Positions 1 through 11,600 of a DNA stretch of 64,000 nt are shown piece after piece. The notes beneath the pieces were generated by a model, which saw only the letters and a list, made by a program, of their open reading frames with translations, was not told the DNA's origin and searched no databases. Position 1 is the stretch's first letter; every line of letters begins with the position of its first letter. The translations under genes and the position numbers were made by a program. This DNA comes from Chondrosia reniformis (taxonomy: Eukaryota > Porifera > Demospongiae > Chondrillida > Chondrillidae), in the NCBI GenBank assembly GCA_947172415.1, contig OX359195.1:6609501-6673500 (forward strand), written 5' to 3'.

Positions 1-672
1 TAAATAATCAATTATTTAGTTATTGCTAAGTGTTGAATGAACAATATTTACAGAGTTTGATATTGGAATATACTTTATAATTATTATAATTAGCAATGAT
101 TTCCCTGACTCATACTAAACTAAAACACCATTTACTTGTAACAAATGTCTACATGCATATTATGTATATATAGGTGGCAAAGTGGTCAGGAGACAGTGTA
201 CAAGTATATATACAAGGGAGATTGATTAATTGGCCATGGCTATATATACCAGACACTAATCTACTATAGTACTGTTGTAGCCAAATTGATTTTGGTACCA
301 TTCCAATTAGGTAATATTACAAACATCCATTATTCTCTGACAGCCATTGTGAGGTATTGGACAATAGGCTACATGAAACCATGTACTATAAAGAACGATT
401 AGCAATAACAACAACACACATGCACATGAAGAGGAATATCCTCCTAAAGTCAGTTGCTATATGGTTAACATGTGTATAACATATACTAGACACAGAAGTT
501 ATATTATCAAAATAATTGAGAAGATATACATATCTGTCTAAGGCTATTGCATCATAATAAAAATGAAGTTAGAAGTGGATATGGCCAGCAACAATGAATA
601 GCACATCTGGAAAAGCAAGACAGTGATCATATGATAATTAAGGCTAACCATTGAGAAATGGCATAATAAAAT

Positions 673-1930
673 TTAAGTGACTTGACCATACACATCACTT
701 CCATGTCTGGGTGCACCATCCTTATATACTTCAGCTATTATGATGTGTCCAAACACATAGATTGTCTTGTTTTCCAGTTCCAGATGTAGTCAATGTTGTA
801 GTACACCTGGAATGAAATATGTATTTACATTATTACTGCATTGCTATTAAATTTATTCATTGGTCCCACATGCTTGACCTGTAACAGGTTCTACATAGAG
901 CCTTTGTTATATCAAATTTGATTTGAATGAGTTAATTTATAAACACAAACCTGTCAAGATTTTACAAGATTCACATAGATCACTATTCAAACCAATTTTA
1001 AAACCATGCAGACATGTAAATTAAAACTTTGAATAATGTATAGTACAGATGATAAGATTATGATGAAACAATTGTAAACTCTGTAATTTCAAAAGCTTAT
1101 AGTTTTTATAAACAACTTAGCATCAGCCTATAGGAATCAACATGGCTAAAACGTACCTTCTGTAGTACCCTGCATGGACTGGTATTGAAACTTCAGGAGG
1201 CTAAGACAAGAGTGATGTCTTGTCATAAAGTCACACTGAGGTCTGACTAACCCGCCAAATTTTCCTATAAAAGCTCAAGCAATAATAATCTTGCTCAAAG
1301 GGATTGTACGCAAGGCAAACTGATCTATAGGATACAGAGAATGTGTTAACACACCTCCCCTAAATGAATTACAGTAGCTGGGAGTTACTAGTTACTAGGG
1401 ACTGGTAGACATGCTACATCTGGTGGTCCCATTGAACAGACGTAATCCGGGACCTTACAGTTATTATACTCACTGTAAATTCCATGCAAATTTTCCCTTG
1501 ATCCAATACTTTCTTTCACTATCTTTTCCTACCTGAATGGGTTAAGCCAATAACTTTAATAATAATTGCACTCAGTCCTCCATATTTCTTAATTGGACAT
1601 GTTGCTAGGTAACTGATATTTGACTTCCATGACAATTCTATAAATAATACAGCAAATCAAATATAGGCTGCACAATAAGACATATACTTGGCTAATCAAA
1701 ATTTAATGTTAGTTTGTATAAACGTTAAGTACAAATTACATTTTGAACAGTCTCACAAGTAAAAAGTGTTTTACATGAGGCAAAGATGCTATATGTATAT
1801 GTGTATTATAACTTAAAAGAAAAAGAAACATTATAGACTTCATTTAACAAACAAGACGACCTACCAATGAGTGTAGTTTAGCATGGACAACGCTCAAGCT
1901 AAAGCAACCGCCATTTTGGATTCACAAATT
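673..1930 (-). pseudogene. possible spliced minus-strand transcript, ORF broken by TGA
   Basis: Three exon-like blocks on the minus strand have plausible splice sites. Block one (about 1930-1865) ends at a GTAGGT donor. Block two (about 1257-1157) ends at GTACGT. Block three (806-673) follows a TTCCAG acceptor. Joining blocks two and three keeps one frame through LLKFQYQSMQGTTEG and then VLQH, a TGA, and LHLELENKTIYVFGH, ending in GSDVYGQVT and a stop. The TGA falls where Trp would fit. The fragment has a faint cystatin-like look (a QxxxG-type loop followed by beta strands), but this is only a guess. It could also be untranslated exons. No function is assigned. Confidence 0.25.
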
Positions 1931-2651
1931 GATTAACAATAACACGCTATATACCTCTGCTCACAAAAGAACACAATAGTGCAAAATAGCGTGTAAGATG
2001 ACCAGTGATTAAATATCCTTGTGACGTTGTCCATGCAGCATTGTGCATGCATGAAACATGTTCGTGCGCTTGCAAGATTGTGATCACTGCTGAAATAATA
2101 ATCAGAGGTTCATTAAGATATTGCTAGCTTTGTTTTTTGTTTATCAGAGAGTACGGTAGTACTCTCTATGTAGGGATGGTACTGGTTGTTTCGTTTTCCC
2201 CATACATTGGTATAGGAGCGAAATTCCGAATTAGGCTGAAAATCGCCGAAACGAGACTAGGTAGAGTTAAATATAGAACAGCCATGCTATAAATTGGCCT
2301 TGAAGGCAAGCGACCGTGTATCGTTGGCAAATGAACGAACTTTGAAATCTCCCATTTTCGTTTTCTTCTTCATCTTCTTCTTCATCTTCTTCGCCCGCTG
2401 TAACTAAAAAACGAAATAAGCCTTCGGACTACTTCTTAAGCGAAAATACTCTAAATTTTCCTAGCTGTATTCTTTTGTAGAAGCGAGAGCGATAACGCTA
2501 TTATTGAGTATGACAGTTTTCATGGCCCCAGAGTCACGACCTCAATAAATTCGCCATTTTAATGACGTCATATTCAATCGAACATTGCAAAACCAAAGTG
2601 GTATAAAATACACGAATTCCTAGCTTATGCTCCATAAAAAGTACAGAAACT

Positions 2652-2896
2652 AGAGAACAATAAAAATTTTCTACAAAAATAGTAAAGATGTAGGGATGGC
2701 ACAAAAAGCAGAGAAACAAGAAAGGGATGTTACACAGTGAAGCATTAGCTATGCATGAATCCTACAAGCAAGGGTGTTGTATGATTCATGCATATATAGC
2801 TAATGCTTCACTGTGTAACATCCCTTTCTTGTTTCTCTGCTTTTTGTGCCATCCCTACATCTTTACTATTTTTGTAGAAAATTTTTATTGTTCTCT
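2652..2896. repeat. long fold-back (inverted repeat), about 110-bp arms
   Basis: Arms at about 2652-2760 and 2783-2896 are near-perfect reverse complements around a loop of about 22 bases. The same peptide therefore appears to be encoded on both strands (FLCFLCHPYIFTIFVENFY), which is a by-product of the palindrome. There are no coding signals. This is most likely a fold-back or MITE-type element. A related ATCCCTACAT motif also lies at about 2170, so the element may extend further left. Confidence 0.85.
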
Positions 2897-2989
2897 ATTA
2901 ATTAAGTACTTCTATTCATGGGGTCACTATACATTTTATGATTTGCTTCGCTGGATAGCCATAAATGATTTCTAGTCGAAACTCAATAA

Positions 2990-3930
2990 CAATAACAACT
3001 TGCTGAATAGGCCGGGTCATGTTCTGCATGTTGTCTATTGTTCTCGAACATAACCTCGAAAACAATTATGGTTCCACGATTTTCCGCCAAGTTCACGATG
3101 TTTCCCGCCGACAATTTCTAATAAATAGGCGAGGACATTTTCAGTCGTTGGCCTACGGGCCATCAAATCTGGAGGTCTATGCTTGTGTAGATCGATGCGC
3201 CAACCGTGGTAGGAGCACGACCATGGTACCATGCGACGAAGGGTCATCGGTGTTCGTATAGTGGGGTGGTCTCTCTACCTATGGGTTAGTGCCTGGAGAT
3301 GTATCTCACTATTAATCCTGCTTGTGTGTTTAAATTGGCACTTGCGGATTCTTGCTATACGACCCGTACCTGGAGGAGCGTGGGTCCAGTGCCACTACGT
3401 AGTCGGTCAGGAACCCCTGTTGTAGGCTGCAGCTTCAGGTTGGTTTGCATGGAAGGCATTTGCATTTGAATTTGTATTCAGTTTTCTTAACCATGCATCA
3501 ATTGCAATATTTCATTGTATATCATGTATTTTCAATTCTTTTCTTATAGTTCCTTGAACTGATGGGTCCCTACTCTAAAGCGCCTGGCCGATCCCAATGA
3601 GCTAAAGTCTGTGTACAGTGTTCCCAAGCTACGTTGTGTGCACATGATGATTCTCATTGGTGGGAGTTTGTGGTCCGCCAGGGTCGGGCTTGTTCTGTTC
3701 GTAGCGTGGCAGGGCAAGACTAGTAACTGGTCAGAGGTCGGTCAGGTACGCCGGATCGCTCCCGTGCAACTTCTCTTACGACGCAAGTAGTGGAAGTGTC
3801 AAACAGAGTTGTAAACAATTTTTGGGGCACGAAGTACTTCCACCTCCTCGTGGTGTGCCCTGGGATCACTCCGTAAAGTGATGCAAAGCGAAGTACAGTA
3901 GCAACAATCAAGTAACCACTCAAAAAGAAA
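2990..3930. other. GC-richer stretch without a recognisable gene
   Basis: Base composition is clearly less AT-rich and more CpG-containing than the flanks. Short ORFs exist on both strands (for example 3019-3261 + and 3720-3923 -). None has a recognisable domain, a repeat or convincing splice signals. It may be a decayed mobile element or a non-coding transcript. It resembles in composition, but not clearly in sequence, the stretch at 36.0-36.8 kb. Confidence 0.4.
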
Positions 3931-3939
3931 GAAAGCTAA

Positions 3940-5000
3940 AGAACATGGCTTCTTAACAGCCACAAAGAACTTATTTAAGAACTATTGTTTAACATTTTCT
4001 TTTTTTATGTAATTTCAGAAATGTCAAAAATAATTTTTATTATACAATCCCAAATGGTGATAATGATCATATATAAGATCAGATTAATTGGTATATAATA
4101 CTAAAATATAAATTAATCATATACCAAATGCAGTTTAGTATACTGTAAATCTATATCTATATTAATGTATAAACCAACTTGTCAGAAATGCATCTACCTA
4201 TAAGCATTCAGTATACTCTTGTAAATTTTTGTAAAACTAGTAGTATTCTTCATGTGTGTACATATAATTTCCTATTAGAAAGGTTTCTAGAGTCTTCATC
4301 AATAAGATTTTGTGAGCATTATTGCACACCTACTTGAAGGCTATGTTGTGGTGATTTCTAATGTGGTGGTGGGAGGCTGCATTGTATAAGCAAGTGTATT
4401 TAAATCATGAAGATAATCCATTTTCCCTGTTTTTCGTTTACTTTCTTCCTTTTTTCCTTTTTTCCTTTTCTTTCTTCCTATTTTTCTTTTTCGATTAATT
4501 ACTTTCTTCTTTCTTTTTCGTTTTTGTTTTTCCGTACGCAATTAATCCTTTCTTTTAAATATGCAAAGAAATTATACACTCTATAAATTTCTGCATGGTT
4601 CATTATAACAGCTAAATTCATCCCTAGTGACTAAATTGGTTGCAGTTATCCTTTGAGTCAGCATTTTGCATGTAACTTGCAGTGCACTAATATAATCTCA
4701 GATATTTTTAACTATGCAAACTGCTTTAGTTTAAATTATTTACATAATATATATATATATATATATAATATATTATTTTTATTTTAATGTACACCATGTG
4801 CAAAACACACTAGGACAAAACATTTGCCCCATGCAGCACTATACAGAACAAAACAAAAAAATGTTTGTTTGGCAGAGTAACATAACAACAAGTTAATATA
4901 TCAAAGCATATATACAAGCTATATAAGTATATAGTGTATGTGAGGCCTATTAGGTGAATTAAAAGTGTTAAAAGGTCTCTCTCTCTGTGGGAGTGACATT
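3940..5000. other. AT-rich non-coding stretch with a pyrimidine tract and TA microsatellite
   Basis: No gene is seen. It holds a long T/C-rich tract at about 4425-4525, whose complement reads as a Lys/Arg-only ORF, and a TA dinucleotide run at about 4747-4777. A second TA run lies at about 5109-5134, inside the last intron of the neighbouring minus-strand gene. Confidence 0.6.
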
Positions 5001-7996
5001 TTATTCTTGATAAGGGGGTGGGGCTTCTTGTGTCACTGCAGGTGCCTTGAATACCACATACGGTGGTGGTTCAATTATATGAATTTGTTCTGCATTTGAA
5101 CAGGAGTAACATATATATATATATATATATATATAGAGGGTATCACCTTAACTTGTCAAACTTATATAGTATATATATAATGCTTTACATATAATTTAGT
5201 CCATCAGTATTGAAAATGAAATTGCCTACCTGATCCATCATAATTGGGAGGTAGACTGGTTGCAGTCACTGTACATCCATCCTCCTGGACAGTTGTCTGA
5301 GCAGTAGGACTAGTCCTAGGTGGCACAGGCCTAGATGCACGTGAAGTGGCTACAGTTTTCCTTTTGCGTGTACTATAAGATATCCATGTTCCAATCACAC
5401 AACAAATCATAACCGCAAGCACTGAAAGACTTATAGCTATCCCAGGGATATTTACTAAGATGGAGAAGGAAATGCATATATCATTTATATGTATAAACAA
5501 ACTGACATAACATGGAACTTTAGAAATCAATATACTGTATATTGTATGTGTACACATATATACATGTAGTATAAAATACTATACATCTATATATGTATGT
5601 ATGTCAATATATACACACTACAGTACTTCCTTGGTTATCCGAACACCTTTGTAAACCACTTCACTTAAGTCTGTTCAGATAAGTAAATTAGTTCGGATAA
5701 GTGAAATAGCATCGAGTATAAAAAAGAGGAACGTACGTTTTAAACATTGTGCAGAAGCTGAAAATTTTGTATCTGTATGCAAGTGTACATGTATTTTGCT
5801 ATATAATCCCTGCTTGTTCACACCAAACAAATCCGGATTATGTATTGTATGACTCGCCTATGACAGTGATGTCGCAAATAAAATGACTGACTTTTCCCAT
5901 CGCTGTTTGGATAATCAAGGGTTCGGATAATCGAGGCACGGATAACCGAGGAAGTACTGTACATATATAACTTGTATATACAATCAACTACCTACACCTA
6001 GCTACTAATACATCCACCTATGTATACACACAGGGACATTTTTTGAAGTGTATCTTTTTATTCTAAATATATATATATATATATCTCACCTGAAACTGAA
6101 GCAGGTGTATCAAATTGTGAAGTTGGACGTCTAGTGAATCGTGGTAGAGTTGGACGTGTTGTGAATCGTGTAGTTGGACGTCTAGTGAATCGTGGTAGAG
6201 TTGGACGTGTTGTGAATCGTGTAGTTGGACGTGTTGTGAATCGTGTAGTTGGACGTCTAGTGAATCGTGTAGTTGGATGTGTAGTGAATGATGGTAGAGG
6301 TGTTGTTAAAGTATTGTTGTAGTTACCTAATGAATGGTATGTAAACATATGCAAATGTGATTATCTATAACTCTAAACAGATGGAAATATTCTTCTTGAA
6401 TGATGTATATATTTAATTAATGAAGAATTATAAAACAGTAGGAAACAATTGGAAAAAGATATCAAAAACTGAACATGGGAGTGAGGACAGCACACTAATA
6501 CTTTCTGATTCTTCAAAAAGATCAAGACAAGAAAGAGGCCCTAGCTGTGTTCAATATAATATGTATGCTAATGGAATTGCTGCCCCTAGCAACAAGAATA
6601 TCAAATCATGACGGCCTAAATCACATTTCAACCAAGCCTACTTGGCAGCTGTTTCAATACTCAGGGAACAGAGATATACATGTACTTTTGCTATACAAAC
6701 ACTACCTCCTCCGTGAGTGTAGGTTCTTATGACACCACCATGTCCTAACATGCTACAAACAACTTTTGATTTAGAAAATCTCCATTCTTATCCCATAATA
6801 AACATGGCAATATATGTACATATATACCTCTATCTATTCTCAAGGTCCAGTCAGTTGCTCTGTAACAGCCACTGAATGAAGCTACTCCGCCAAATCGTCG
6901 ATATAAATATTTAAGTAGTTCAACAGTGTTTCCACCACCTGTGTCAGTTCCATAACCATTGGGTACAGTGGGATAGGGCAGCTTTTCAAAAGCTGAGATA
7001 CTACTTCCACTTGCTGCACTATTAGCGACATAATACCCTCCCTATGGTAAATACAATTAATATAACACTTGGTGGCTATATACATGAGTCAAAAACATAC
7101 AAGCTGGACATTTAGCTAGTATTGTCCACATCCATGAATATATAAATATTATTACATATATAATATTAAAATGACTATATGAGTGTATACCAGTAAAACT
7201 CTGTCCACAGTTACTCCACTAGGAACCTCTACTCTCCAGTTTATTGGCTCATAAGCTACAAATACTAGTATCAGTGGAAGCGAACTTTCTCCACTGACAA
7301 CCAGCTTGACATTCACTTCACTAACAGGATGACATCTAAAACAGCGCTGGCTTCCTTCATAGATACCAACTACATGCACTTCACTGTTACCAATTTCACG
7401 GACATCACAGCTGTAGGTCGTTTGAATACTGCCTCTATGTGAAGCCGATCCTACTGCATTGTCAGCATTGTACGTAACGTGGCAGCCTCCAACAGTGGCT
7501 ATATACAAAGGAAGAATAATGCATTTTATTCGAGCATTCTGTAGAAATTCCATTACATAACGTCATAGAATACAATAGATATTTATGTTTGTAGATATAC
7601 CTATGTACTAGATAATTTTAAAATTACCTAAATTGCTTAAATCACTCACGTAAGCAAGTGCAGTAATCATAGTAATAGCTGGTACACCTGCAGTTGCTAT
7701 CCACACAAGTACTGCCAAGACGGGAGCTACCGGAGCAGTAATTGAATCTGCCAAGACATTCTCTCGTATCAGTATTGGTGCAACCTTCGGGAGATTAATT
7801 AAACAGAAAAAGTAAACATCCCAACATAGTGTGTGTATACTATCATCCACGCAATATTAAGGTAGCTTTTGGCTGTAAAGAATTAACCGTTTATATAGGT
7901 CGAACTTCACTTACTTTGAGAACTACTTCTTTGAACTAAAATCAATAGCGGCAAGAAAAAGAGATTTGGACTAATTACTAAATAACTACCAGACAT
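5001..7996 (-). CDS. single-pass membrane protein, Cys-rich N-terminus, Pro/Thr/Arg repeats, PPxY tail
   Basis: Seven exons: 7996-7915, 7784-7650, 7498-7191, 7041-6828, 6326-6090, 5454-5230 and 5089-5001, giving 429 aa. Order of parts: signal peptide (MSGSYLVISPNLFFLPLLILV); an EGF-sized exon with nine Cys (CTNTDTREC...CTC); an extracellular domain of about 170 aa with the core LVFVAYEPINWRVEVPSG and DRVLLGGYYV; a stalk of repeats such as PTTRFTTR and PTLPRFTRR; one transmembrane helix (IAISLSVLAVMICCVIGTW); and a basic then Pro-rich cytoplasmic tail ending in two PPPY motifs (EPPPYVV, APPPYQE). PPxY is the established ligand of WW domains, such as those of Nedd4-type ubiquitin ligases. Partner and function are inferred only. 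Exons 1 to 3 end phase 1, 1 and 0, and all later junctions are phase 1. The family is not recognised by name. Confidence 0.8.
5619..5961. mobile_element. pogo/Tigger-like MITE in an intron
   Basis: Terminal inverted repeats of about 22 bases (CAGTACTTCCTTGGTTATCC at the left, its near-complement at the right) are flanked by TA. This matches the usual pogo/Tigger pattern of TIRs reading like C-CTCGGTTATCCG with a TA target. There is no transposase ORF inside about 340 bp, so it is non-autonomous. Internal GTTCGGATAA-type subrepeats are visible. It lies in intron 5 of the 5001-7996 gene. Confidence 0.8.
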
Positions 7997-8656
7997 CGTG
8001 CTATTTCTATAATAGACCTATATTAAACTGTCGACTTATATTTCAAGTGATGTCATTATATACACCATAGACCGTGTACCGACACATGTCGTGTAACTGA
8101 ATACTAGTACTATAGTGTCATTACACCACAGGTCACACAGGTCATGTGTAACTGAATACTATAGTATCCGGTACACATGACTTGCTATTTTATTATTATC
8201 TATATTACTTTTATCTCTTTTCATACACTCACCCTTAAGACAGGATCAATCATTATTATAAATAAGGCTCCCTTCAGCCAAAGAAGGTGTGGACACACAT
8301 AGTTACATGACATTGTATATTAAAAGTAAAAGCCATGCAAATAATGTCAACAGATTAAATGTAATCAAATAAATGTGATACAGACTTCTAGTCCCTACTC
8401 TAGAGAGTTGGTTAAATGCATCTGCAACTACAGACATTTTCTCGGTTATTATGTGTATATAGCTAATAATGTGGCCGGAGCATGACTAGTCTCGCATAGC
8501 CCAGACCGGCGACCGTGTGACGTCATAATATAAATATGGAGGCGAGATAGCGGTCTGGGCTACGCGAGACTAGAGCATGACATCCTATACCGGAAGTTCC
8601 TAGTAATAAACAGACCGAATTGGGTATCAGATTCGCAAGGCCAACTCGTCTCGTAA
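7997..8656. promoter_or_regulatory. divergent intergenic promoter region with palindromic element
   Basis: 660 bp separate the start codons of the membrane protein (-) and the hydrolase (+). The region contains an imperfect inverted repeat with 28-base arms (8481-8508 and 8551-8579, reading GTCTCGCATAGCCCAGACCG). The loop holds a perfect CRE-type octamer TGACGTCA (8518-8525). It also contains a duplicated short segment at 8090-8165 (GTGTAACTGAATACT twice). Promoter role is inferred from position. Confidence 0.45.
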
Positions 8657-11600
8657 ATGATGGATGCGGAATACAAATCAAGAACACTACCGTACGGATA
8701 TTTACTGATTCTCCTCAACAAAACTAATATTGCTGAGATTTATCTGGATCTGTATGAGAATCATCTATCTGATCTGTTTTTGACTTTGGCCATACTTTCC
8801 ATCGTCATCGCTTACATCTCCTATTATCTGAAGTCGGTCGTACACAAGCCAAAGTTGGTATGTGGAAACGATATGTTTCGAAAACTTCTTCAGGAAAACT
8901 GTCCGATCGTCAAGGAACGATATTGGCCTTCCGTATGGGCGCCCCAGACACACACTCAGACCTTCTTTCGCGTGGCGCTACAGACCTTTCCCACTATAAA
9001 GAGAAGACGGTAAGTTTTGACGATAGATTGCGGCATCAGATCATTAAGATGAATGTTCTATTTGAAGAAGTTTCCTTTAGAAAACTGGTTGACGCCTCAT
9101 CCACCCCTTCTCCCTTTCATCATCCCACACCACCGAGCGCCTTACCTCATAATTACCGTAGTGGCGCAGTATAGCAGTCAGAATTGTGTATGTTGCTTGA
9201 GATAAGTGTATAGACAATGCATACAGCAGGCAAACTGCATTCCCACAAGGAGAATGTATTCAGCTGATATGTGTACTCGGAATTAGCAGAGTGAAAATAA
9301 TTTAGAATTTAGAATTTAAAAGCGAAAATTAAGCAAATACACGCAGGGAACAAGTACTGTATGTTGGTCTTAATTCAAAAGTTAAGGATATCTTCTTTCC
9401 TGAGTTATTATAACTCTATGCACTGTACATAGATTGAGAATTTCTGTCCTTAACTTCAACTTTAATGGTCATCGCAGTTCAACATCTAAAGAACATACAG
9501 TATATAGAGTTAAGCTGTATTAATGGTCAGCTCTAGAATAACAGTTCAACATTTAAAGAACATACTAGAGTTAAGCTGTATTAATGGTCAGCTCTAGAAT
9601 AACAGTTCAACATTTAAAGAACATACTATAGAGTTAAGCTGTATATAGTTAGACTAAATACATTTCATTGTTTTTGTGTGTATGTTGTGTATAGTGAGCT
9701 CTTTAAATTGAGCGATGGTGGGCAGTTGTACTTGGATTGGTGCAATGAGTCATGTGACCTGGCACAGAACAAGCCTACAGTCATATTGCTTCCTGGAATT
9801 ACAGGTACATACCCATAATATAAGGGATACTGATGGATAAGGTGGTCTACATAGTAAAGAAGCAAAAAATAATGTTTTAGAAGCTTTTTTAGTCTAATTC
9901 AGTTGGACAGTCTTGTTTGGAAGCCTTAGGTAGCCCAAGTTATCTAGTATGTTCCTTAATATGTCAGTTGAGATGAGGAATTGGATTGATAAGCATTTAG
10001 AACTAATGATTGTGAATTTTGCTCTATCACTCTTATTATTATTTATGTACGTATTACATATGGACCTATTATATGTATTTATTACATATGGACCTATTAT
10101 ATGTATTTATTACATATGGACCTATTATATGTATTTATTTGTACCTAAATATAGGCAGTTTTGATGAGAATTATATTCGCCACTTTGTAGAAGATATCAG
10201 ACTTGTAGGATGTCAGTAAGTGTATGGAATGCTTCCTTTTAGATGTTGTAAATGATCTTAGCATACACAGGAGTATCACTGTACACTTCTCCCACTGATT
10301 TGTAATTGCAGCAATTAGCTGTGTATACAGTAAAGTGTGTATTATACATTTATTATACTTAATAATGGTACATGTACATGTATTAAAAAGAACTTTGTCA
10401 ATGAATGAATCAATGGGTTGCTTCTCAATTAGAACTGTTTATTGCTAGTTTTTTTCAGATATTTACCTTTGTATTACCTTTGTGTATGTAGAACTGTGGT
10501 GTTTAACTACAGAGGTCTGGGTGGTGCAAAACTATCAGTAAGTGATACATAATATATTTGATGTTTTGTGTATATCTTATAAACATAATTTTATAGAAGA
10601 ATATCTATTCAGCGTTTTCTGGTAATATAATATATAGATGGTTATTAGAGACTAAACTAAAGTTTATTGGTAATTTTACACTTCTGTTAAAAAACTGCTG
10701 TAGTTAAGTAACAGTTGTGCAAGAGTAATCACAAATTGTCTAAATACATGTATTCAATTTCCAATGGCTTTTGAAACCTGGTACACCTACATATCTCAGA
10801 TGATAGTCTAAGAGGTTTTCCTGGTCTGGTTTATGTCTTTCCCCAACAATCACAATCCTGAATAGCCTTTTCCACTGAAGAGAGTGAATAATGGTCAACA
10901 TTTTCCTAGTCTGTCGATACAATGTATTAGTTGCATTCCCACCTTATAATTCAATTTTAATATTTCAGTTGTCTTGGGAAGCTGGGTTGGGTTAGTATGA
11001 AAGAGGTATAGGATATCTGTTGAGCTTGGATTAATATAGAGGAAATGACAGCTATGTTGTCTGTGAAGTATTATATATGTACAGTGTCCAAAGTATGTGA
11101 ATATCAATTGGTACTGTAACTCTCGTGGTCAAACTGTGGCCCTGTTGCCTTTGCTTGTTTACTTTGGAGTTACCTATTCACTAGACTCCAAAACTTGACT
11201 GTCTTGGATCTTGTTATGATCTATCAGAAGTCATTAACCATGTAAAATCAAAGCGGTCAAAATCATCTATCTTCCTCGTTGGCACATCCATGGGAGGGTA
11301 AGTTTCCATCTGCAGAGATGTGCATTTATATGAATTATATGTGTGCTTTATGTACGTATTAATTGCCACTTTACCTAACTTGTAGAATTCAGATTATCAG
11401 TTATTTGGCAAAATGTGCAAAACAGGCGGTAGACCCTCATGTGCTAGGAGCACTAGTCATCTCGGTACCATGGCAACTGAATGTAGCCTATGAGAAGATG
11501 GACCAACATGTCAACCGATATACAATCAACACCTACGTGACCAAAAAGATTACACGAATATTGCACGAGTGAGTCATGATGGCTGTACTATGGCAGACTA

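Noticed and set aside
4341-4541. Lys/Arg-rich 66-aa ORF on -
   Set aside because: Translation of a simple pyrimidine tract; not coding.
6134-6322. 62-aa Val/Arg-rich ORF on +
   Set aside because: Antisense shadow of the repetitive stalk exon of the minus-strand membrane protein.
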